Below, piece by piece: positions 5,799-11,320 of a stretch of 11,320 bases of DNA. Position 1 is the stretch's first letter; each line of letters begins with the position of its first letter. The stretch covers positions 1 through 11,320 of the forward strand of contig CADBRC010000119.1 of assembly GCA_902796985.1 (NCBI GenBank). The letters run 5' to 3'. Position numbers and translations under genes: made by a program. The notes under the pieces were generated by a model. The model had not been told where the DNA came from, did no database searches, and saw only the letters and a program-made list of their open reading frames with translations. Source of the DNA: an uncultured Spirochaetaceae bacterium. GTDB lineage: Bacteria; Spirochaetota; Spirochaetia; Treponematales; Treponemataceae.

Positions 5799-8105
5799 AT
5801 GGCAAAGCACTCGGACAGCGATATCCGCTCGATTGTAAAGAACATGACGCTCAAGGAGAAGTGTTCCCTCCTGTCGGGCGAGGACTTCTGGCACACCAAG
5901 GCCGTGGAACGGCTGGGCATACCGGCCATAATGGTCAGCGACGGGCCGCACGGACTCCGCAAGCAGGACGAGAGCTGCGAGGGCGGCAGCGAGAACGACC
6001 GCATCAAGGCTGTCTGCTTCCCGGCTGCATGTGCGACGACAAGCTCCTTTGACACGGACGTCATGCGGCGGCTCGGCGAAACTCTGGGCGACGAGTGTCA
6101 GGAAGAGAATGTCTCCACGATTCTCGGCCCCGCCATCAACATAAAGCGGTCCCCCCTCTGCGGCCGCAACTTTGAGTACATGAGCGAGGACCCCTACCTT
6201 GCAGGCGAGCTTGCCGCCGCCTACATAAACGGCGTACAGTCCAGGGGAATCGGCGTGTCGCTCAAGCATTTCGCGCTGAACAATCAGGAGTTCCGGCGGC
6301 TCACCTGTTCGTCCAACTGCGACGAGCGGACAATGAGGGAAATCTACCTCGCCGCCTTCGAGACGGCAGTCAAAAAGTCCCAGCCCCGGACCATAATGCA
6401 CAGCTATAACCTGATAAACGGGACCTATGCCGGGGAGAGCCGCTGGCTGCTCCATGAAGTCCTGCGCAAAGAATGGGGCTTCAAGGGACTCGTCATGAGC
6501 GACTGGGGTGCAGTCAACAGCCGCGTCGCCGGAGTCAAGGCCGGGGGAGACCTGGAGATGCCCGGGCACGGCGGCGTGAACGACAAGAAAGTCCTCAAGG
6601 CTGCCCGCAAGGACAAGAAGCTCCTCAAGCGCATAGACGAATCCTGCTTCCGCATCCTGCGCTGGGTCTACGACTCCGTGGACGGCAGGCGGGAAGGCTG
6701 CTTTGACTTTGAGAAGCACCATGAGATTGCCCGCCAGCTGGAAGAAGAGTCAATCGTCCTGCTCAAAAACGACGGGACCCTCCCCCTTCCCGCCCACGGC
6801 TCGTTCGCCCTCATCGGTGAGTTCGCCAAAAAGCCCCGCTATCAGGGCGGCGGGTCCAGCCACATCAACGCAATTGAAGTTACGTCCGCATTCGATGCCT
6901 TCCAGAAAGCAGGGGCAGCGTTCTCCTACGAACAGGGCTACATAATAGAAGAAAAAGAGGGGGACGGGAAGAAGTCCGCCGAACTTCTGGCCGCTGCCGT
7001 CGCCACGGCAAAAAAATGCGGCACCGCGGTCGTTTTTGCGGGACTGCCGGACTCCTTTGAGAGCGAAGGCTATGACCGCAGGCACCTGAACATGCCGGAC
7101 AACCAGAACAGGCTGATTAACGCGCTCGCAGAAGCGGGGGTCAAGGTCGCCGTCGTCATGCACAACGGTTCACCCGTCGTCATGCCCTGGCGGGACAAGG
7201 TGTCCGCCATCGTTGAAGCATACCTCGGAGGCGAGGCCGTCGGAGAAGCGGTCGTCAACATCCTGACCGGAAAGGTCAACCCTTCCGGCAAGCTCGCCGA
7301 AACCTTCCCGCTCAGGCTGGAGGACACGCCGTCCTTCCTGACCTTCGCAAACGATCCCCAGAACTGCGAGTACAGCGAGGGAGTCTATGTCGGCTACCGC
7401 TGGTATGACACGCGCAAAATGGAAGTGGAGTACCCCTTCGGATTTGGTTTGAGCTATACGAGCTTTGAGTACTCGGATCTGGAACTGAACAGCGACTGTA
7501 TCACCGACGGCAAGAAGGGCAAGAACAGGATTACTGCCAAAGTCACCGTCAAAAACACCGGCAAAGTCTATGGCAAGGAAGTCGTGCAGCTCTACGTCTC
7601 CGACAGGACGGGATTCGTCCCCCGCCCGGAGAAGGAGCTGAAAGGTTTCAGGAAAGTCGGCCTGAATCCGGGCGAAAGCGTCCGCATCGAGTTCACGCTG
7701 GACAAACGGAGCTTCGCCTTTTACAACACCGCGCTCGGCGACTGGTACGCAGCGTCAGGAACCTATGAGATTCAGATAGGATCGTCCAGCCGCGACATAC
7801 GGGCCGCAGCCCCGGTCGTGTTCAAGACCAAAGTCAGCCTTCCCGTGGAGATAGGTCCCAACACGACGATAGGCGATTTGCTCGGCAACAAGAAGACCCG
7901 CAAGGTGATAAAGGCATTCCTGTCCAAAGTGATGGAGAAGCGGAACGACAGCGAGGCCGCCCGCGAGGCGATTACCGACGAGATGATCGAGCAGTCGCTC
8001 GACAGCACGCCCCTCCGCGGCCTATACATGGCAGGCATGCACGTGAAGAAGAAGCTTTTCCGCCGTCTGGTGGAAGACCTGCTGGAATCCAAGGAAAAGG
8101 AATAA
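5799..8105 (+). CDS. Glycoside hydrolase family 3 beta-glucosidase-like enzyme
   Basis: A 768-residue GH3 enzyme that should release terminal beta-linked glucose or a related sugar by a retaining mechanism. There is no signal peptide, so it likely acts in the cytoplasm on imported oligosaccharides. The N-terminal (alpha/beta)8 domain, about 10-300, has V-S-D-G-P-H-G (46-52), R-N-F-E-Y-M-S-E-D (123-131), K-H-F-A-L-N-N (156-162), and the nucleophile Asp235 in V-M-S-D-W-G. The alpha/beta sandwich, about 310-545, carries Q-G-G-G-S-S (349-354) and E-S-E-G-Y-D-R (421-427), where the acid/base Glu is expected. A fibronectin-III-like domain spans about 575-668, and a helical tail of about 90 residues follows (680-768), as in some Firmicute-type GH3 enzymes. 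C-S-S-N-C (170-174) lies where relatives usually have no cysteines. GGAGG is 4 bases from the ATG. Last gene of the operon, 21 bases after the kinase, followed by a terminator. Confidence 0.93.
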   Translation: MAKHSDSDIRSIVKNMTLKEKCSLLSGEDFWHTKAVERLGIPAIMVSDGPHGLRKQDESCEGGSENDRIKAVCFPAACATTSSFDTDVMRRLGETLGDECQEENVSTILGPAINIKRSPLCGRNFEYMSEDPYLAGELAAAYINGVQSRGIGVSLKHFALNNQEFRRLTCSSNCDERTMREIYLAAFETAVKKSQPRTIMHSYNLINGTYAGESRWLLHEVLRKEWGFKGLVMSDWGAVNSRVAGVKAGGDLEMPGHGGVNDKKVLKAARKDKKLLKRIDESCFRILRWVYDSVDGRREGCFDFEKHHEIARQLEEESIVLLKNDGTLPLPAHGSFALIGEFAKKPRYQGGGSSHINAIEVTSAFDAFQKAGAAFSYEQGYIIEEKEGDGKKSAELLAAAVATAKKCGTAVVFAGLPDSFESEGYDRRHLNMPDNQNRLINALAEAGVKVAVVMHNGSPVVMPWRDKVSAIVEAYLGGEAVGEAVVNILTGKVNPSGKLAETFPLRLEDTPSFLTFANDPQNCEYSEGVYVGYRWYDTRKMEVEYPFGFGLSYTSFEYSDLELNSDCITDGKKGKNRITAKVTVKNTGKVYGKEVVQLYVSDRTGFVPRPEKELKGFRKVGLNPGESVRIEFTLDKRSFAFYNTALGDWYAASGTYEIQIGSSSRDIRAAAPVVFKTKVSLPVEIGPNTTIGDLLGNKKTRKVIKAFLSKVMEKRNDSEAAREAITDEMIEQSLDSTPLRGLYMAGMHVKKKLFRRLVEDLLESKEKE

Positions 8106-8114
8106 TCCAGCCGC

Positions 8115-8155
8115 AAAAAAAGCCCGTCCTGAAAAGCTTCAGGGCGGGCTTTTTT
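8115..8155. terminator. Bidirectional intrinsic terminator between converging genes
   Basis: A 13-base stem (8121-8133 with 8138-8150, one G-T wobble) closes a 4-base loop, AAGC. It is flanked by A6 on the left (8115-8120) and T5 on the right (8151-8155, then G and T4). The T-tract terminates the plus-strand operon ending at 8105, and the A-tract gives a U-run for the minus-strand aldehyde dehydrogenase ending at 8169. It is the clearest terminator in the window. Confidence 0.93.
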
Positions 8156-8168
8156 GTTTTGGGACCGT

Positions 8169-10160
8169 CTAGCGCAGGATTTTCCGAACCAGCTTGAGGA
8201 GCTTGTCCGAGTAGGGGGAATAGCGGATGTTGAACTCCTTCTTGGGCGACTGTACGAGCACCGACTTCTTGTGCGAGAAAGTCTCAAAGCCGTACACGCC
8301 GTGATAGCAGCCCATGCCGCTCTCCCCTGCCCCGCCGAAGGGGGCCTTGCTGGAGGCCAGATGGAAGACCACGTCGTTGATGCAGCCGCCGCCGAACCGC
8401 AGCTCGCGGGTGACCCGCCTGGTGTTGTCGGCGTTCGTGCTGAATATATAGAGGGAAAGGGGAACCGGCCGTGCGGAAACGTATGCCATCACCGAGTTTA
8501 TGTTGTCGAACGTCAAAACCGGCAGCAGGGGACCGAAAATCTCCTCCTGCATGACCTCGGCATCGTTCGCCTCCCTGCCGTTCATGTCCCCCAGATCCAT
8601 TATCGTCGGGGAAATCTTGTTGGTCACGAAGTCCATCTCCGCCTTGGGGCAGAGGGTGGACAGGTGCACAAAACGGCGTTCGTTTATGATTTTGGGGTAA
8701 TCCTTGTTCTCCAGCGGCTTGTCACCGAACTGCCTGAGAATTTCGCCCTTCATCAGGTTAATCAGCTTGTCCTTCACGCCCTTGTCCACGAGGACGTAGT
8801 CGGGGGCAACGCAGGTCTGTCCGGCGTTCAGGAACTTGCCCCAGACAATTCTGCGGGCGGCAACCTCCAGGTTGGCGGAGGAATCCACGATGCAGGGGCT
8901 CTTGCCGCCCAGCTCCAGGCAGACCGGAGTCAGGAAGCGGGCCGCGCTCGACATGACGATGCGGCCAACGTTCTGGCTGCCCGTAAAGAAGATGAAGTCG
9001 AAGTGCTGTTCCAGAAGGGCGTGGTTTTCCGTGTAGCCGCCCTGAACGACCGCCAGATAGGAGCTGTTGAACGTCTTTTCCAGCATCACCTTGAGTGCAT
9101 TGTTGGTCGCCGTGGCGTACTCGGAGGTCTTGAGGATGACCGTGTTGCCCGCAGCGATGGAGCTGATGATGGGGTCAAGCGAAAGCAGGACGGGATAGTT
9201 CCACGTTGACAGGATGAGGGAAACCCCCAGCGGCTCCGGGCAGATCCTGAAACTGGCGGGGAAGAGGTGCAGCTCGGCCCGGCACTTTTTGGGGCGGGCC
9301 CACTTCTTCAGGTGGCGGATGACGTAGCTTATCTCATGGAGGACAAGACCTATTTCCGTCACGTAGCTCTCATAGGTAGACTTGGCGAGGTCCTTCTGCA
9401 AAGCTGCCGTTATCAGCTCCTCGTTGTCCTTTATGGCCCCGTAAAGCTTTTTCAGCTGCAATATGCGGAAGTTAACGTCGCGGGTCTGGCTGGTATTGAA
9501 GAAGGTCCTCTGGCTTTCCACGAGGGTGCGCATCTTGCTGTCAATCCGCTCCTGCGCGAGCTCGAACTCTACTTCCCTCCTGTCGCTGAAGTCTGCAGAA
9601 AGGACAGGACTGTCGGACTCCGCTTCGGCAGCTGCCTCGGACATGCTGGAAACCGGCGCAAAGGCTCTGTCAAAATCAACGCCGCCCTCAGAGGAGTCAC
9701 CGGCGGGCTCTTCCTGAACAAAGGGCGTCTCCACTGCAGAAGACAGTGCCGCTCCGTCAGGAGCAATATCTCCGGCGGACGGCTCCTCCGAAACGAAGGC
9801 GAAGCTATTCTCCACCTGCGCCTCGGGCTCCTCCTCCTGCACGGGCATGAGCCTGGCCGGGGCGGTCACGAAGGTCGCATCCGGCTCATCCGGCCGTTCT
9901 GCCGCTGCCTCAGCGGCCGCAGGGGAATACTCGGAATCAAAGGAGAAGGGGGCATCGACTTCCCCGGTCTTGGGATCATACAGCTTGACACCGGTCTCAT
10001 CGACCGGCTCTTCCTCCGGAACAGCGGCCTCCGGGAGCCTGTCCTTCCGCGGCCGCCCCCTCTTTGCCGGGGTCTTGGGGGCATCGCCCTTTGCCTTGAC
10101 GGCCCTCGTTCCCCTGGGCTTGGACTCCTTTTTACCTGTCGTCGTATTCCTCTCTGCCAA
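8169..10160 (-). CDS. Aldehyde dehydrogenase with a basic/acidic N-terminal extension
   Basis: A 663-residue protein. Residues about 209-663 form a complete class-3-like aldehyde dehydrogenase that oxidises an aldehyde to an acid with NAD(P)+. Marks are S-Q-R-T-F-F (216-221), S-T-W-N-Y-P (318-323), F-T-G-S-Q-N-V-G (392-399), the general base Glu416 in L-E-L-G-G-K, the nucleophile Cys450 in G-Q-T-C, and E-E-I-F-G-P (539-544). Ordinary relatives start near residue 209. The first 40 residues are Lys/Arg-rich with K-R-G-R-P-R-K (33-39), an AT-hook-like core. Residues 41-208 are acidic, Ala/Glu/Pro-rich and probably disordered, with V-x-E-E-P repeated four times. The frame is open throughout, with no sign of a frameshift. 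The start is TTG 10160 (AGG 8 bases upstream; an in-frame stop lies 9 bases before it, so nothing longer is possible). Internal Met210 could give a core-only enzyme. The physiological substrate is unknown. Confidence 0.9.
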   Translation of the reverse strand: MAERNTTTGKKESKPRGTRAVKAKGDAPKTPAKRGRPRKDRLPEAAVPEEEPVDETGVKLYDPKTGEVDAPFSFDSEYSPAAAEAAAERPDEPDATFVTAPARLMPVQEEEPEAQVENSFAFVSEEPSAGDIAPDGAALSSAVETPFVQEEPAGDSSEGGVDFDRAFAPVSSMSEAAAEAESDSPVLSADFSDRREVEFELAQERIDSKMRTLVESQRTFFNTSQTRDVNFRILQLKKLYGAIKDNEELITAALQKDLAKSTYESYVTEIGLVLHEISYVIRHLKKWARPKKCRAELHLFPASFRICPEPLGVSLILSTWNYPVLLSLDPIISSIAAGNTVILKTSEYATATNNALKVMLEKTFNSSYLAVVQGGYTENHALLEQHFDFIFFTGSQNVGRIVMSSAARFLTPVCLELGGKSPCIVDSSANLEVAARRIVWGKFLNAGQTCVAPDYVLVDKGVKDKLINLMKGEILRQFGDKPLENKDYPKIINERRFVHLSTLCPKAEMDFVTNKISPTIMDLGDMNGREANDAEVMQEEIFGPLLPVLTFDNINSVMAYVSARPVPLSLYIFSTNADNTRRVTRELRFGGGCINDVVFHLASSKAPFGGAGESGMGCYHGVYGFETFSHKKSVLVQSPKKEFNIRYSPYSDKLLKLVRKILR

Positions 10161-10183
10161 TTTCTTTACCTACCAGTCCTTCC

Positions 10184-10212
10184 ATTATGATACAGTTCCG
10201 GTATTTTTTCAA
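10184..10212 (-). promoter_or_regulatory. Predicted sigma70-type promoter of the aldehyde dehydrogenase
   Basis: On the minus strand, TTGAAA (10212-10207) and CATAAT (10189-10184) are 17 bases apart, each matching consensus at 5 of 6 positions. Transcription would begin near 10177, leaving about 17 bases of leader before the TTG start, including the AGG ribosome site. It lies back to back with the lysA promoter. Confidence 0.65.
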
Positions 10213-10227
10213 CTGCAATCCAACGTC

Positions 10228-10256
10228 TTACCATTCGACAGAAAATATGCTATACT
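10228..10256 (+). promoter_or_regulatory. Predicted sigma70-type promoter of lysA
   Basis: TTACCA (10228-10233, 4 of 6) and TATACT (10251-10256, 5 of 6) are separated by 17 bases. Transcription would start near 10262-10264, only 2 to 4 bases before the lysA ATG at 10266. No Shine-Dalgarno sequence exists between the -10 and the ATG, so the mRNA is predicted to be nearly leaderless. Confidence 0.6.
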
Positions 10257-10265
10257 CCACTCACT

Positions 10266-11320
10266 ATGAGCAAAGACTTTCCCCTTTCCCACGAGGAGCT
10301 CAAGGCCCTCGTCAAGAAGTTCCCAACCCCCTTCTACCTCTACGACGAGAAGGGCATCCGCGAGAACATGCGGCAGTTTACCAAGGCCTTCAGCAATTTC
10401 CCCTCATTCCGGGAGTACTTCGCAGTCAAGGCCCTGCCCAACCCCTATATATTGAAGATTTTGAAGAGCGAGGGCTGCGGCGGGGACTGCTCCAGTCTGC
10501 CCGAGCTGATGCTCTGCGACAAGTCCGGCATAACGGGCGACTACGTGATGTTCACGAGCAACGACACCCCGGCGGCGGAATACCGCTACGCCTACGAGCG
10601 GGGTGACATCATCAACCTGGACGACATCACCCACATTGACTTCCTCAAGGAGGCCCTCGGCGGCAAGCTGCCCGACACGATCTGCTTCCGCTACAACCCC
10701 GGTCCCCTCAAGGCAGGCGGCAACGCGATAATCGGCAAGCCCGAGGAGGCCAAGTACGGGCTGACCCGCGACCAGATGATAGAGGCATACGCAAGATGCA
10801 AGGCGGAGGGGGTCAAACGCTTCGGCCTGCACACGATGGTCGCCTCCAACGAGCTGAACCCGGACTTCTTCGCGGACACCGCCCGCATTGTCTTTGAGCT
10901 GGCAGCCGAGGTCAAGGAAAAGACCGGCGTGCGAATCGAGTTCGTGGACCTGGGCGGCGGCCTCGGCATTCCCTACAAGCCGGGCCAGCAGAAGGTCGAT
11001 CTGGAATATGTCTCCCGCGAGATACGGAAGCTCTACGACAAGATCATCGTTCCGGCGGGGCTGGATCCGCTCGCGATATGCTGGGAGTGCGGCCGCCCGA
11101 TTACCGGCCCCTACGGCTGGCTCGTCACGACGGCGATACACGAGAAGCACATCTGGCGCGACTACATCGGTACGGACGCCTGCATGGCAGACCTGATGCG
11201 GCCCGGCATGTACGGGGCCTACCACGAGCTCACCGTCAGCGGCAAGGAGAACGCCCCGAAAGACCACGTGTACGACGTGACGGGAAGCCTCTGCGAGATC
11301 TGCGACAAGTTCGCCGTCCA
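10266..11320 (+). CDS. lysA: Diaminopimelate decarboxylase, partial (runs off right edge)
   Basis: From the ATG at 10266 the frame stays open for 351 codons to the window edge. The product is a fold-type-III PLP enzyme (alanine-racemase-like barrel plus C-terminal beta domain). It is predicted to decarboxylate meso-diaminopimelate to L-lysine, the last step of lysine synthesis. Expected residues are present: the PLP Schiff-base Lys55 in Y-F-A-V-K-A, C-S-S-L-P-E-L (75-81), His189 in G-L-H-T, the phosphate-binding D-L-G-G-G-L-G (228-234), E-C-G-R (274-277) in the place of E-P-G-R, G-A-Y-H-E (317-321), and the partner-subunit Cys343 in S-L-C-E-I-C-D. The H-T-M-V-A-S-N run and the whole layout fit a divergent LysA subfamily that I recall from Firmicutes. 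Ornithine/arginine decarboxylases of the same fold are the main alternative. It has its own promoter and no ribosome site. Confidence 0.87.
   Translation, partial: MSKDFPLSHEELKALVKKFPTPFYLYDEKGIRENMRQFTKAFSNFPSFREYFAVKALPNPYILKILKSEGCGGDCSSLPELMLCDKSGITGDYVMFTSNDTPAAEYRYAYERGDIINLDDITHIDFLKEALGGKLPDTICFRYNPGPLKAGGNAIIGKPEEAKYGLTRDQMIEAYARCKAEGVKRFGLHTMVASNELNPDFFADTARIVFELAAEVKEKTGVRIEFVDLGGGLGIPYKPGQQKVDLEYVSREIRKLYDKIIVPAGLDPLAICWECGRPITGPYGWLVTTAIHEKHIWRDYIGTDACMADLMRPGMYGAYHELTVSGKENAPKDHVYDVTGSLCEICDKFAV

Noticed and set aside
5301..6722. Long minus-strand open frame (473 codons) across the kinase and GH3 genes
   Set aside because: It lies antisense to two genes with clear family motifs, its translation resembles no known family, and such frames are expected opposite GC-rich codons.
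8154..9209. Plus-strand open frames opposite the aldehyde dehydrogenase, including another at 9267-10190
   Set aside because: They overlap conserved catalytic motifs of the enzyme on the other strand, and the first runs through the terminator stem.
10404..11267. Minus-strand open frame of 287 codons opposite lysA
   Set aside because: The plus-strand lysA frame is open to the window edge and contains all PLP-enzyme motifs.

Overview
The window looks like chromosomal DNA of a GC-rich spirochaete, most probably a Treponema-like gut or rumen species. The evidence is a protein with two cyclic-nucleotide-binding domains beside murB, a secreted protein of a type I associate with treponemes, and a general codon style. 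There is no rRNA or other decisive marker, so the genus is an inference. No tRNA, rRNA, CRISPR array, insertion sequence or phage gene was seen. Coding density is very high, and no gene-free stretch exceeds about 120 bases.

Left block (1-3204, minus strand). murB is followed by a two-CNB-domain cyclic-nucleotide-binding protein, a secreted protein of unknown function, and the first 59 residues of a lipoprotein that runs off the left edge. The block has a good sigma70-type promoter (TTGAGT-N17-TAGAAT) so close to the preferred murB ATG that the transcript would be leaderless. A perfect 7-bp-arm palindrome sits between murB and the cyclic-nucleotide-binding gene.

Middle block (3270-8155, plus strand). 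This is a tight four-gene operon: an RluA-type pseudouridine synthase, an outer-membrane beta-barrel protein that I identify as an omptin-family protease, a cytidylate-kinase-like kinase, and a cytoplasmic GH3 beta-glucosidase. The omptin start overlaps the pseudouridine synthase end, and a GTGA overlap is possible. The operon ends at a strong terminator with A- and T-tracts on either side, which can serve both converging transcripts.

Right block (8169-11320). A minus-strand aldehyde dehydrogenase carries an unusual N-terminal extension of about 208 residues: a basic segment with an AT-hook-like GRPRK core, then an acidic low-complexity region. It is transcribed divergently from lysA, a PLP-dependent diaminopimelate decarboxylase that runs off the right edge. 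Each gene has its own sigma70-like promoter in the shared 105-bp gap, and lysA also appears to be leaderless.

The most interesting points are the omptin with all four catalytic residues in a probable spirochaete, since known treponemes lack the LPS that enterobacterial omptins need; the AT-hook/acidic extension on an aldehyde dehydrogenase; and two independent cases of promoters placed directly against start codons that lack a Shine-Dalgarno sequence.
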